The notes: generated by a model from the letters alone, not told the origin. Shown: positions 1 to 9,056, counted from the stretch's first letter. The stretch: 64,000 nt of DNA from DASXQK01 sp963724385 (GCA_963724385.1 CAVRUJ010000002.1:868001-932000); one strand, 5' to 3'. Made by a program: numbers and translations.

Positions 1-1
1 G

Positions 2-403
2 TTCAACTCCTCCAGGACGGAGGACGTCTGCTTCCTCCAAATCTGGATCATGCCCGCCCGCGCTGGCCTGCCGCCCGCCTATGGCCAGGCGCATTTCTCC
101 GACGGCGCCAAGCACAACACCCTCTGCCTGCTGGCCGCGCCGGCCGGGGCGGGCATTCTGCCGGCGGGCGCGCTGCCGCTGAACCAGGATGCGCGGGTCT
201 ATGCCAGTCTGCTCGACGCCGGTGCGTCGCTACGCCACACGCTCGCGCCCGGTCGCGGCGTCTGGGTGCAACTTATCGACGGCGCGATCACGATAAACGG
301 CCGAGAGCTAACAGCCGGCGACGGCATCGCGTTGGAAGACGTGACAGAGATCGGCATCAACGCGAGCAAGGCCGCGGAGCTTCTCCTCTTCGACCTGGCA
401 TAA
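2..403 (+). CDS. Pirin-family protein, C-terminal part (5' end outside window)
   Basis: The frame is open from base 2. It begins with FNSSRTEDVCFLQIWI, the conserved pirin/YhhW stretch just after the first cupin, and ends with a second cupin-like domain closing in LLLFDLA. Pirins are bicupin iron proteins; the YhhW branch has quercetin 2,3-dioxygenase activity in vitro, but physiological roles vary. About 133 codons remain of an expected 230 or so, and the metal-binding N-terminal cupin lies outside the window. A substrate cannot be assigned from the remaining half. Confidence 0.8.
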   Translation, partial: FNSSRTEDVCFLQIWIMPARAGLPPAYGQAHFSDGAKHNTLCLLAAPAGAGILPAGALPLNQDARVYASLLDAGASLRHTLAPGRGVWVQLIDGAITINGRELTAGDGIALEDVTEIGINASKAAELLLFDLA

Positions 404-436
404 GGCGCACAGCCGTAGCGAACCCGGAGGTGCAAG

Positions 437-1060
437 ATGGGTCAGCTGGTCGACGGCTGCTGGCAAGGCAGCAGGGTGGGGCTGACAGCCACGGACGGGT
501 GATTTGTTCGGGGTAAATCAGCATTCCGCAATTGGGTCACGGCTGATGGTCAGCCCGGCCCATCGGGTCGAGGAGGGTTCGTGGCGGAACCCGGCCGCTA
601 TCATCTCCACTTTTCCTATGCCTATCCCTGGGCTCACAGAACCCTGATCTTCCTTGGGCTCAAGGGGCTTGAGCAGGCGATCTCCCTCTCCATCGTGCAC
701 TGGTTCCTCGGTCCCGAAGGCTGGACCATCGAGGTAGGGCCTGGCGTAATTTCCGACACGGTCAACGCCAGCCGCTGCCTGCACGAGGTCTACAACACGT
801 CCGACCCACACTATACTGGCCGGGTCACTGTGCCGGTGCTTTGGGACAAGGCGACTAGCAGGATCGTGAACAACGAATCCTCGGAGATCATCCGTATGCT
901 TGGGAGCGCCTTCGACCGCGTTGGGGCGAAGCCCGGTGACTACTATCCCGAGGCGCTGCGTTCAGAGATCGACGCTGTCAATGCCCGCGTCTACGAAACG
1001 GTCAACAATGGCCTCTACAGGGCCGGCTTTGCGACCACGCAATCCAAGCGCCGTGTTTGA
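437..1060 (+). pseudogene. Decayed glutathionyl-hydroquinone reductase (YqjG/PcpF-type GST)
   Basis: The ATG at 437 opens with MGQLVDG, the usual start of this family, but a TGA at 500-502 stops it. The same frame then continues with FRNWVTADG, AEPGRYHLHFSYAYPWAHRT and VHWFLGPEGW, all family landmarks. The catalytic cysteine of the ACPWAHR motif is replaced by Tyr (AYPWAHR). The protein ends near residue 208 after FATTQ, whereas the family is about 320 residues, so most of the helical domain is missing. A stop codon, a lost nucleophile and a 3' deletion together mark it as dead. Family members reduce glutathionyl-hydroquinones formed in aromatic degradation. Confidence 0.85.
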
Positions 1061-1068
1061 GTTAACCG

Positions 1069-1701
1069 TCAATATGAGCAGTTGATGGCGCGGTGGTAGG
1101 TCTCAGTTTTGCCCAGGACCGATAGCATCAGATGGGCTACGTCCGCACGGGAGATGCGAGATGCCGGAGATTTTGGGGCAGCACCGCTCCAAGTTCGATA
1201 GGTACCCCTCTGCGGGCCATTGGTGAGCATAGCGGGACGCACAATGGTCCAGTCCAGAGGGCTCTCCGCGATGATCCGCTCTTGTCGTTCTTTGTCCGCA
1301 TAGATTTGGGCAAGAAAGACCCCGACAGCGATCCAAGTCCCAATCAGCCCAAGCTGCCCTCGGCTGTCACCGACGCCAAGCGAGGTCTCCACGACTAGCC
1401 GACGCACGCCCTGACGCCCCATGGCGCCGACGATATACCGCGTGCTCTCGGATAGAAGCGTGATGTGCCGGAACAGTGACCGCGAGCCGAGCGCCGACAA
1501 GACTGCGTCCTGCCCTTCTATAGCAGTGTCAACCGAGGCTTGCCGAAGGGCATCCCCCTCAACTATACGAAGGCGCTCGTGAACGACCCCTACCGCCTGA
1601 GGGCGCCGCGAGAACGCCGTAACGTCATGCCCAAGCAGCAAGGCCTGCCGAACAATTTCACGGCCGGTGCCGCCGGTGGAGCCAAAGATGACAATTTTCA
1701 T
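1069..1701 (-). CDS. NAD(P)-binding reductase, atypical SDR / NmrA-like
   Basis: The protein starts MKIVIFGSTGGTGREIV, a Rossmann dinucleotide motif (GxxGxxG) at the very N-terminus. It continues with SRRPQAV after the second strand, then ALGSRSLF and WTIVRPAML, as in biliverdin-reductase-B-like or SDR_a5 proteins of about 210 residues. A longer reading from 1728 exists, but GGGGAA lies 6-10 bases upstream of the ATG at 1701, so 1701 is preferred. It is probably a cytoplasmic NADPH-dependent reductase of unknown substrate. It converges on the dead hydroquinone reductase and may belong to the same former detoxification locus. Confidence 0.75.
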   Translation of the reverse strand: MKIVIFGSTGGTGREIVRQALLLGHDVTAFSRRPQAVGVVHERLRIVEGDALRQASVDTAIEGQDAVLSALGSRSLFRHITLLSESTRYIVGAMGRQGVRRLVVETSLGVGDSRGQLGLIGTWIAVGVFLAQIYADKERQERIIAESPLDWTIVRPAMLTNGPQRGTYRTWSGAAPKSPASRISRADVAHLMLSVLGKTETYHRAINCSY

Positions 1702-1940
1702 CTGGCGTTCCCCAGATAGCTCCTGCATCGACGCGAATCATATCCGTCCGCCGGGATGCCTGGTAACTCTACGACTGGGTTCAGCGACTAGGGAGCCCGA
1801 ATTTGTCGTCCGCCGCCGCCACGTACTTCGCGTCAGCCAAGCCGATGCTGGACAATCGCGGTTGCGTGGTTCAGCGATCACATATTCCGAGTGCCCGCTG
1901 AAGCAGATACCGGCAGGCAGAAAGGAGAGAGAGACCATCC

Positions 1941-2708
1941 ATGCGCAAACGTAAGATTCTGTTGGTTGGCGAGTCCTGGGTGAGTGATGCCACACACATC
2001 AAGGGCTTCGACCATTTCTCGACGGCGACTTTTCACTTCGGTGCCGAACCGCTGGTGGCTGCACTCGCGGGGTCGCAATTCGAACTTCGTCACATGCCGG
2101 CCCACGAAGCGCAGCGCGAATTCCCTCTGAGGCCGGAAGGACTCAGCACCTACGACGCTATCATCCTCTCCGACATCGGATCGAATACACTTTTGCTTCA
2201 CCCGGACACTTGGATCCGCAGCCAGCGAACGCCCAACCGCCTCAAACTGATCAGGGACTACGTCCGCAAAGGTGGCGCCTTGATGATGATCGGTGGTTAT
2301 TTCAGCTTCCAGGGCATCAATGGCGGCGCACGCTACCACGGCACGCCAATCGAAGAGGTACTGCCCGTGGACATCCTGCCCTATGACGATCGGGTCGAAG
2401 TGCCGGAGGGATTTGTTCCGGTCATCCGGGCAATCGGCCACCCCATCCTGAAGGGTTTTAAAGGTACATGGCCGGCCCTGCTCGGTTTCAATGAGGTGAA
2501 GGCGAAGGCTGACGCAACGGTGTTGGCCACGGTGTCCAGAGCCTATGGCTCGAAGCCACTGCTGGTGACGGGGAGCTATGGCGATGGCCGAACCCTAGCC
2601 TGGACATCCGATATCGGTCCTCACTGGCTGCCGCCTGAGTTCGCGGACTGGAGAGGCTACGCGCGGCTCTGGAGGCAGAGCCTGAGTTGGCTGGTGGGCG
2701 AAACATAA
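1941..2708 (+). CDS. Glutamine amidotransferase-like protein (GATase1-like, PF07090 type)
   Basis: The 255-residue protein starts MRKRKILLVGESWVS and contains YDAIILSDIGSNTLLL, YVRKGGALMMIGGYFSF, GTPIEEVLPV and YGDGRTLAWTSDIGPHW. These are hallmarks of the class-I amidotransferase-like fold found in COG5426 proteins. No Cys sits at the usual nucleophile elbow (GGYFSF here), so glutamine hydrolysis is doubtful. Function is unknown in the family; some members sit next to sugar-related genes. GGAGAGAGA lies upstream of the start. It stands alone between unrelated genes. Confidence 0.75.
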   Translation: MRKRKILLVGESWVSDATHIKGFDHFSTATFHFGAEPLVAALAGSQFELRHMPAHEAQREFPLRPEGLSTYDAIILSDIGSNTLLLHPDTWIRSQRTPNRLKLIRDYVRKGGALMMIGGYFSFQGINGGARYHGTPIEEVLPVDILPYDDRVEVPEGFVPVIRAIGHPILKGFKGTWPALLGFNEVKAKADATVLATVSRAYGSKPLLVTGSYGDGRTLAWTSDIGPHWLPPEFADWRGYARLWRQSLSWLVGET

Positions 2709-2940
2709 AGGTGGCTTAATATCCTGCCCTGCACCAGTAGTGTTTGGCCGTCATTGCCCAGGCAATAAGCAAAGCCCAGCCAAATCCCCACAAGCTTGTG
2801 TCCAGTAGAGGACTGAACTGGCACTGTTCGGTAAATCGGGCAGCGACGGTGTCCCCAGGTTCAAGCCTGGGCACGCGTCCTCCATTCACAGGAAGAAAGC
2901 GATGGAGCGCTCCCGTCAGATCACGGTGCGTCCGATTGGA

Positions 2941-3198
2941 TCAGTTGCCCAGCAGGCCGACCCGCCACCACAATCGATGAATTTGCGTGGCGTCAAGCAC
3001 AATGGCATCGTTCGGCAATTGGACGATGTGCGTGACTTTCAATCCTTCGCTTGTCATCTTGAATGCCTGGAAAAGGGCGTCGTGAAGAGAAGGTTCGGGA
3101 ACGGCCGCGGCCGCCTCAGCCCTCACCATCCAGGTGCCGGGCTGATCCAGGATGCCGGCCAGCTGGGCGTCTGCCTTCTGCTGCCTATCCACCCTCAT
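2941..3198 (-). CDS. Small orphan protein, LDxPGxW family, copy 1
   Basis: The 85-residue protein begins MRVDRQQKADAQLAGILDQPG. It aligns over its whole length with the N-terminal domain of the protein at 13909-14361: a LLDEPG/ILDQPG turn followed by W, then SLHDALFQAF against SLRNALLHAR, and TQIHRL against PQILRL. A longer in-frame reading to 3372 has no homologous sequence before this Met, so 3198 is taken as the start. The Shine-Dalgarno sequence is weak. No function is recognised. The interest is that the family is duplicated within the window. Confidence 0.55.
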   Translation of the reverse strand: MRVDRQQKADAQLAGILDQPGTWMVRAEAAAAVPEPSLHDALFQAFKMTSEGLKVTHIVQLPNDAIVLDATQIHRLWWRVGLLGN

Positions 3199-3721
3199 AA
3201 GGTCATTTGAAACGCGGGATGGACTATAGTCAATGGTGCCAACTGTCGCACCAGCTGACATCACTAAGTGGAGTCCTGTTGGCTTGCTTACAAGCGGGCA
3301 CAGCATCAAGGACGAAATCCCCCATGCTGTAACCGGCAAGAGAACATCCTGAGCTAACCGATTCGAGCACACTGTTCGACATCTTCGGCTTACTCAGGGT
3401 GGTTCTGCACGGTTTCGACCTCATTGTGCAAAGCGCTGTGCCCGGCAGCATGGTATTTCTGCTGCTGCGCTTCCATGCAGAGCCGGGTGCGCCAAGCCCA
3501 AGATGAGGGCGGTTTTAGGCGGCGGCTAGCCCTTTTGCAGACAAAGCACCCAGACTAGGGTTAGGAGTGGTAGAGTTAATTTGTAATTTGCTGGTTTGGG
3601 CCGCAAACCAAACTTGCGTAGCCCAACAGACCCGGCCTCCAGACCGGCGCTTGCGGTCAAGGAAGAGCGGACGAGCGCATGATGTCGACGGACCGAGCAG
3701 ATTGGAAGCTTGGGAGGGGTC
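3199..3721. other. 523-bp stretch with only a possible gene remnant
   Basis: No intact gene is visible. It contains the CopD-like remnant listed separately (3372-3506). The rest shows no coding-like reading frame on either strand and no obvious repeat. Confidence 0.5.
3372..3506 (+). pseudogene. Possible remnant of a CopD-like membrane protein N-terminus
   Basis: Without a start codon, this frame reads LFDIFGLLRVVLHGFDL, then AVPGSMVFLLLR, before a TGA at 3504. That resembles the first membrane helix of copper-resistance CopD proteins, where a short hydrophilic lead is followed by a long hydrophobic stretch. It is only 44 codons and no downstream CopD helices follow. The match is by eye and weak. 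Confidence 0.3.
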
Positions 3722-3895
3722 GTGACGGCAGAAGCGCACGCCGTGTACAAAACGGGCCTTGTGGATCGGCTGCGAGTATTGGCACGGCGCTGTCGCGAGA
3801 GATTGCAATGGATCACTGTTCCAGACTTGGAATTGCAACTTGATGACCTTGCCGACCCTCTTTCCCGCGAAGCAGAGCGAATCGAGAGCAAGTAG
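3722..3895 (+). CDS. Small helical orphan protein, 57 residues
   Basis: A GTG start at 3722 is preceded by GGGAGGGG at 3712-3719, which favours it over the in-frame TTG at 3710. The product is charged and helical (DRLRVLARRCRERLQW, VPDLELQLDDLADPLSREAER), like many short alphaproteobacterial proteins with an RLRELA...VPDV...L pattern. It ends three bases before the ATG of the ferredoxin-oxidoreductase cluster, so it may share that transcript. Function is unknown. Confidence 0.5.
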   Translation: MTAEAHAVYKTGLVDRLRVLARRCRERLQWITVPDLELQLDDLADPLSREAERIESK

Positions 3896-3898
3896 GTC

Positions 3899-5737
3899 AT
3901 GCCCGGAGGCTTAGATCATAGAGCCGGCGCTGCCGCGCGCGGCACCACGATGCCCCCCACGAACATCGGCGACCCCGACTACTTCCACAAGGTGGTGGAC
4001 TGCCAATGGGCATGCCCGGCACACACGCCGGTGCCCGAATATATCCGCCTGATCGCCGCCGGCCGATACACCGACGCCTACATGGTCAACTGGGAGTCGA
4101 ACGTCTTTCCCGGCATTCTCGGCCGCACTTGCGACCGGCCTTGCGAGCCCGCCTGCCGCCGCGGCCGAGTCGAGAAAGCGCCCGTTGCCATCTGCCGCCT
4201 GAAGCGCGTCGCAGCCGACAATAAAGATGATATTTCCAAGTGGCTGCCCAAGCCTCCAGCACAGAAGAACGGTCGGCGTGTGGCGCTGGTCGGCGCGGGG
4301 CCGGCGTCGCTGACGGTGGCGCGCGATCTCGTGCCTCTGGGCTATGAGGTCGTGATGTTCGATGGCGACCCACGCGCCGGCGGCATGATCCGCAGCCAGA
4401 TTCCCAAATTCCGCCTTCCGGAATCGGTCATCGACGAGGAGGTCGGGTACATCCTCGGCATGGGCGTCACGACGCGGCTGGGCCAGCGGGTGGACAGCTT
4501 GAGGACACTCCTGACCGCTGGCTACGACGCCATCTTCGTCGGCACCGGTGCGCCGCGCGGCCGCGACCTCGACATACCTGGCCGCCACAAGGCTGCGGGA
4601 AACGTCCATATTGGCATCGATTGGCTCGCCAATGTGTCCTTTGGCCATATCAACAAGATCGGCCGTCGAGTTATCGTGCTGGGCGGCGGCAACACAGCCA
4701 TGGACTGCTGCCGCACCTCGCGGCGCCTCGGCGGCGAAGATGTCCAGGTGGTCGTGCGCAGCGGATTTGCGGAAATGAAAGCTTCACCCTGGGAGAAGGA
4801 GGATGCCATGCATGAAGGCATCCCCATCCACAACTTTCTTGCGCCCAAGACCTTCACACATGAGGCCGGCCGGCTCACCGGCGTGGTCTTTGAGAAAACG
4901 GCGCCGCGGGTCGGCGAAGACGGTCGGCGCAGTGTTGTGGCGACCGGCGAGCCCGATGTTCACATGGCCTGCGACGATGTGCTTGTTGCGATCGGTCAGG
5001 AGAACGCCTTTCCATGGATCGAACGAGATATCGGGCTCGAATTCGACAGCCACGGCATGCCGAAGGTGGATCCACGGACCATGCAGTCGACCCTGCCGCC
5101 GGTATTCTTCGGCGGCGATTCCGCCTTCGGCCCCAAGAATATCATCTGGGCCGTGGCGCATGGGCACGAGGCTGCAATTTCCATCGACAAATTCTGCCGC
5201 GGCGAGGACATAAGCCAACGACCCCCGCCCCATGTCAGTCTCGTCAGCCAGAAGATGGGTATCCACGAATGGAGCTACGACAACGACATCGCCAACGACC
5301 AGCGCTACCGCGTGCCGCTGCGCGACAAGGCCGTCGCCCTGAAGGACGTGAAGGTCGAGGTTGAGCTGGGTTTTGATCGCCAGCTAGCACATCTGGAGGC
5401 GCGCCGCTGCCTGAACTGCGACGTGCAAACGGTATTCAACAGTTCGCTGTGCATTGAATGCGACGCCTGCGTCGATATCTGCCCGATGGACTGCATAACC
5501 TTCACGGCCTGTGGTGCCGAGGACGAACTGCGCGGGCGCCTGCAGGCCCCCGCCTTGAACCGTGAGCAGGCGCTGTACGTCTCGGAACAGCTCAAGACCA
5601 GCAACATCATGGCGAAGGACGAGGACGTATGCCTGCATTGCGGCCTGTGCGCTGAGCGATGCCCGACCGGCGCCTGGGACATGCAGAAATTCCTCCTGGA
5701 GCCGGCTCAGTCCGGGCACGCATGCCACGCCCGCTAG
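3899..5737 (+). CDS. GltD-like FAD/Fe-S NAD(P)H oxidoreductase with C-terminal ferredoxin domain
   Basis: The 612-residue protein has three parts. Residues 30-110 form an N-terminal Fe-S domain with conserved Cys 35, 39, 78, 82 and 86 (DCQWACPAH, GRTCDRPCEPACRRG). A two-dinucleotide flavoprotein core of the GltD/DPYD type follows (VGAGPAS at 131, later VLGGGNTAMDCCR). The C-terminus is a ferredoxin-like domain with two cysteine clusters (CIECDACVDICP and CLHCGLCAERCP). In related clusters this protein passes electrons between NAD(P)H and the ferredoxin site of the KOR enzyme encoded next. Its 3' end overlaps the next gene by 16 bases. An alternative start is the Met at 3950; neither has a strong ribosome site. 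Confidence 0.8.
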   Translation: MPGGLDHRAGAAARGTTMPPTNIGDPDYFHKVVDCQWACPAHTPVPEYIRLIAAGRYTDAYMVNWESNVFPGILGRTCDRPCEPACRRGRVEKAPVAICRLKRVAADNKDDISKWLPKPPAQKNGRRVALVGAGPASLTVARDLVPLGYEVVMFDGDPRAGGMIRSQIPKFRLPESVIDEEVGYILGMGVTTRLGQRVDSLRTLLTAGYDAIFVGTGAPRGRDLDIPGRHKAAGNVHIGIDWLANVSFGHINKIGRRVIVLGGGNTAMDCCRTSRRLGGEDVQVVVRSGFAEMKASPWEKEDAMHEGIPIHNFLAPKTFTHEAGRLTGVVFEKTAPRVGEDGRRSVVATGEPDVHMACDDVLVAIGQENAFPWIERDIGLEFDSHGMPKVDPRTMQSTLPPVFFGGDSAFGPKNIIWAVAHGHEAAISIDKFCRGEDISQRPPPHVSLVSQKMGIHEWSYDNDIANDQRYRVPLRDKAVALKDVKVEVELGFDRQLAHLEARRCLNCDVQTVFNSSLCIECDACVDICPMDCITFTACGAEDELRGRLQAPALNREQALYVSEQLKTSNIMAKDEDVCLHCGLCAERCPTGAWDMQKFLLEPAQSGHACHAR

Positions 5738-7563
5738 AGAGCACCAACGACTTTGTCGTCAAGTTCGCCAATGTAAATGGCTCCGGCTCGGCCAGCGCCA
5801 ACCGGCTGTTCGCCAAGTCGATCCTGCGCATGGGCGTGCCCATCAGCTCGCGCAACATCTTCCCATCAAACATTCAGGGTCTGCCAACCTGGTATGAGGT
5901 GCGCGTTTCCGAGGCCGGCTATCTCGGTCGGCGCGGCGGCGTCGACTTGATGATCGCTATGAATCCACAGACCTGGGACAAGGACGTGGCGAGTATCGAG
6001 CCCAGCGGCTATCTGCTCTATGACTCGACCAAGCCCGTGCCGCCCTCGAAGCTCCGCGACGACATCAACGTTGTGGGCGTGCCGCTGACCGAGATATGCA
6101 ATCGCGAATATGACGATGCGCGCCAGCGTCAGCTGTTCAAGAACATCATGTACGTGGGCGTGCTTTCGGCGCTCCTTGACATGGACATGGCCGAGATCGA
6201 ACGCTTGCTTGGCGAGCAATTCGCGAGCAAGGAAAAGTTGCTCGCCGCCAACCAGCACGCCCTCCACATCGGACGCGACTACGCGCTGACTCGGCTGAAA
6301 TGCCCTCTCGGCCTGCGCCTCAAGCGCGCCCAGTCCGTCGGCGACCGCATCTTTGTCGACGGCAACAGCGCGGCGGCTCTAGGCTGCATCTATGGTGGGG
6401 CTACCGTTGCCGCATGGTATCCGATCACACCGTCTACCTCCCTGGCGGAAGCCTTCATGCGCTTCTGCCGCCGCTACCGCACTGATCCGGACTCGGGCAA
6501 GAACCGCTTCAGCATTGTTCAGGCCGAGGACGAACTTGCATCCATCGGCATAGTGATCGGCGCCGCCTGGAATGGTGCGAGGTCCTTCACGGCCACATCC
6601 GGCCCGGGTATCTCGCTTATGCAGGAATTCTTCGGGTTGGCCTATTTCGCGGAGGTGCCCGCTGTCATTTTCAACGTCCAGCGCGGCGGCCCTTCGACCG
6701 GTATGCCGACGCGCACGCAGCAGTCGGACCTCCTGGCATGCGCCTACGCCTCCCATGGCGACACCAAGCATGTCCTGTTGATTCCCGCCGATCCGAGCGA
6801 ATGCTTCGAGTTCGCTGCCCTGGCCTTCGATCTGGCAGATCGGCTGCAGACACCCATTTTTGTAATGCTCGACCTCGACATCGGCATGAACGAGTGGCTG
6901 AGCCGTCCCTTTGCGTGGGACAACGGAAAGCGCATGGACCGAGGCAAGGTCATGGGACCCGCGGAACTCGAGAGCGGCAAGGAATTCGGCCGCTATCTGG
7001 ATGTTGATGGGGACGGCATTGCCTACCGCACCTATCCCGGCGCCCACCCAACGCGCGGCGCCTACTTCACACGGGGCAGCAGCAAGGATGCTTTCGCGCG
7101 CTACACCGAGGAGGGTGCTGCTTACGTCGAGAACATGGAGCGGCTTCAAAAGAAGTTCCGGACTGCGCGCGATCTGGTGCCCGCGCCGGCTCGCGGCCGG
7201 GCGCACAAGGCAGCGCGCTTCGCCGTGATCTACTACGGGTCAACCGCCCCTGCCATGGAGGAGGCGCTGGACGTGCTCCAGGATCACGGCGCAGTGCTGG
7301 ATAGCCTGCGGCTACGCGCCTTCCCGTTCCAAGACGAACTCGCCGGCTTCGTCGCCGGGTATGACAAGGTGTTCGTGGTCGAGCAGAACCGCGACGGCCA
7401 GATGCGAATGCTGCTGGTTAACGAGTGCGGCGCCGACTCGGTGAAGCTGGTTTCAATCCTTCACTACGACGGCACGCCCATTACCGCCCGTTTCATCATT
7501 CGCGAGATCGCCGGGCGACTGGCGGCGCTCAACGTTGCTCCCTTCCGCAGAGGTGTCGGATGA
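5722..7563 (+). CDS. korA: 2-oxoacid:ferredoxin oxidoreductase, fused gamma-alpha subunit
   Basis: The 613-residue protein carries the gamma domain first (NGSGSASANRLFAKSILRMGVPIS...NIFPSNIQGLPTWY) and the alpha domain after about residue 205 (DGNSAAALGCIYGGATVAAWYPITPSTSLAEAF). It includes the TSGPGISLMQEF and RGGPSTGMPTRTQQSDL motifs typical of KorA/PorA. It oxidises a 2-oxoacid (2-oxoglutarate is the likely substrate) to acyl-CoA and CO2 with ferredoxin reduction, together with the beta subunit encoded next. It starts inside the previous gene and ends ATGA-overlapped with the next, so the three genes form one translationally coupled operon. Confidence 0.82.
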   Translation: MPRPLESTNDFVVKFANVNGSGSASANRLFAKSILRMGVPISSRNIFPSNIQGLPTWYEVRVSEAGYLGRRGGVDLMIAMNPQTWDKDVASIEPSGYLLYDSTKPVPPSKLRDDINVVGVPLTEICNREYDDARQRQLFKNIMYVGVLSALLDMDMAEIERLLGEQFASKEKLLAANQHALHIGRDYALTRLKCPLGLRLKRAQSVGDRIFVDGNSAAALGCIYGGATVAAWYPITPSTSLAEAFMRFCRRYRTDPDSGKNRFSIVQAEDELASIGIVIGAAWNGARSFTATSGPGISLMQEFFGLAYFAEVPAVIFNVQRGGPSTGMPTRTQQSDLLACAYASHGDTKHVLLIPADPSECFEFAALAFDLADRLQTPIFVMLDLDIGMNEWLSRPFAWDNGKRMDRGKVMGPAELESGKEFGRYLDVDGDGIAYRTYPGAHPTRGAYFTRGSSKDAFARYTEEGAAYVENMERLQKKFRTARDLVPAPARGRAHKAARFAVIYYGSTAPAMEEALDVLQDHGAVLDSLRLRAFPFQDELAGFVAGYDKVFVVEQNRDGQMRMLLVNECGADSVKLVSILHYDGTPITARFIIREIAGRLAALNVAPFRRGVG

Positions 7564-8615
7564 CCTTCATCGCCAAGCCGAAGTTTCATCATCCCAAACT
7601 GCCGACCAATAGCCTGGGTTTCACCCGTCGCGATTACGAGGGCGCCGTGTCCACGCTCTGTGCCGGCTGTGGGCACGACTCCATCAGCGCCGCCATCATC
7701 CAAGCCTGCTACGAGCTGGAGTTGCCGCCGCACCGCATCGCCAAATTGTCCGGCATCGGCTGCTCTTCGAAGACGCCGAACTACTTCCTCGGTAACTCCC
7801 ACGGGTTCAACAGCGTGCACGGCCGCATGCCCTCAGTGCTGACCGGCGCCAACCTCGCGAACCGGGACCTCATCTATCTCGGCGTTTCCGGCGACGGGGA
7901 TTCCGCCTCGATCGGCCTCGGCCAGCTCGCGCATTGTATCCGGCGCAGCGTCAATATGACCTATATCGTCGAAAACAACGGGGTCTACGGGCTGACCAAG
8001 GGGCAGTTTTCGGCAACTGCCGATCACGGCTCGAAAAGCAAGCGTGGCGTCGTGAACTATGACGAGCCGATCGATTTGGTCAACTTGTCGCTCCAGCTGG
8101 GGGCCAGCTTCGTCGCCCGCAGCTTCTCTGGCGACAAGGCGCAGCTGGTGCCAATCATAAAGGCCGCGATCCAGCATCACGGCGCCGCCCTCATCGACTG
8201 CATCTCCCCCTGTGTGGCCTTCAACAATCATGAAGGGTCGACCAAGAGTTTCGACTATGTACGAGAGCATAACGAGGCCGTGAACCGCCTCGATCTCATC
8301 CCGGAACGGGAGGAGATTACCGTAGATTACGCGCCCGGGACGGTCGAGGACATCGTGCAGCACAATGGCGCACGGCTCCGCTTGCGCAAACTGGCCGCGG
8401 ACTACGACCCACACGATCGGGTCGCGGCCATGGCGTATCTGCAGGAGCGGCATGCGGCTGGCGAGATCGTCACCGGTTTGCTCTACCTGGAGGCCGAGCC
8501 AACCGATCTGCACGGCTATCACAACACCGTCGACAAACCTCTCAACCAGCTCACGGACGCGGAGCTGTGCCCCGGTACGGACGAGCTGAAGCACTTCAAC
8601 GAAGCGCTTCGCTAG
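7560..8615 (+). CDS. korB: 2-oxoacid:ferredoxin oxidoreductase, beta (thiamine-diphosphate) subunit
   Basis: The 351-residue protein has the 4Fe-4S motif CAGCGHD (Cys 34 and 37), GIGCSS (Cys 68) and a later Cys in CISPCVAF. The ThDP/Mg motif is GDGDSASIG at 111-119, ending in ENNGVYGLTKGQ around 138-149. NNHEGSTKS around 220 is typical of 2-oxoglutarate-type rather than pyruvate-type beta subunits. Its ATG overlaps the TGA of the alpha gene. The C-terminal 60 residues are ordinary for the family. With the two preceding genes it gives a complete NAD(P)H-linked KOR; a branch of aromatic-acid or TCA metabolism is a reasonable but unproven setting. Confidence 0.85.
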   Translation: MTFIAKPKFHHPKLPTNSLGFTRRDYEGAVSTLCAGCGHDSISAAIIQACYELELPPHRIAKLSGIGCSSKTPNYFLGNSHGFNSVHGRMPSVLTGANLANRDLIYLGVSGDGDSASIGLGQLAHCIRRSVNMTYIVENNGVYGLTKGQFSATADHGSKSKRGVVNYDEPIDLVNLSLQLGASFVARSFSGDKAQLVPIIKAAIQHHGAALIDCISPCVAFNNHEGSTKSFDYVREHNEAVNRLDLIPEREEITVDYAPGTVEDIVQHNGARLRLRKLAADYDPHDRVAAMAYLQERHAAGEIVTGLLYLEAEPTDLHGYHNTVDKPLNQLTDAELCPGTDELKHFNEALR

Positions 8616-8721
8616 CAGCTTTTGCAGCTGTTTGAAACAGTCCGGTATGCGCTCGCTAGCTATCCCTGCGTCACAGATCGCGGCCGCCCCAAACCGATGA
8701 TTGACTTACTTAGCTAGTGGA

Positions 8722-9056
8722 CCAAAGACCCGGGGCTGGGCATCGCGACCTGAAGGGGGAGCCCTTCATCCTCATGTATACGCCCGCGGGTCAGGAATAT
8801 TTCCTGAAGGTCCTATAGGACGCGGGCGTATCGCCGGAGGTTGCCCACCGCTCGCCCTCCTTCGAGGTCATCCGCGGTCTCGTGGGCCGGCGTCTCGGCT
8901 ATTCGCTGTCGGTGACACCTATGACGGCCTCGGGCTGGCATATCTGGCCATCAAGGAAGCCGCCGAGCCCCCTATGATCTGCCTGATCCGCATGTCGACG
9001 GCCAGAGTCACCCAGATCGGAGCGATCTTCCAGGAAGTCTGCCTTCGACCCGAAGG
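8722..9056 (+). pseudogene. Decayed LysR-type regulator, effector-domain remnant
   Basis: One frame reads GEPFILMYTPAGQEYFLKVL, a TAG at 8816-8818, then DAGVSPEVAHRSPSFEVIRG and LVGRRLGYSLSV. This is the substrate-binding domain of a LysR regulator of aromatic metabolism. The reading then shifts frame into TYDGLGLAYLAIKEAAEPP and a final helix ending QEVCLRPE. The N-terminal DNA-binding half is missing. It lies just downstream of the KOR operon and may once have controlled it or a neighbouring aromatic pathway. Confidence 0.65.

Noticed and set aside
2802..2886. tRNA-like sequence with a GGTTCAAGCC hairpin and a GAGGAC/GTCCTC outer pairing
   Set aside because: The putative T-loop has only six bases in a six-bp stem, there is no D-arm or anticodon arm, and no CCA at the right place. 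It is a hairpin but not a credible tRNA.
6379..7206. Open frame of 275 codons on the minus strand
   Set aside because: It is a shadow of the KOR alpha subunit gene with no recognisable sequence.
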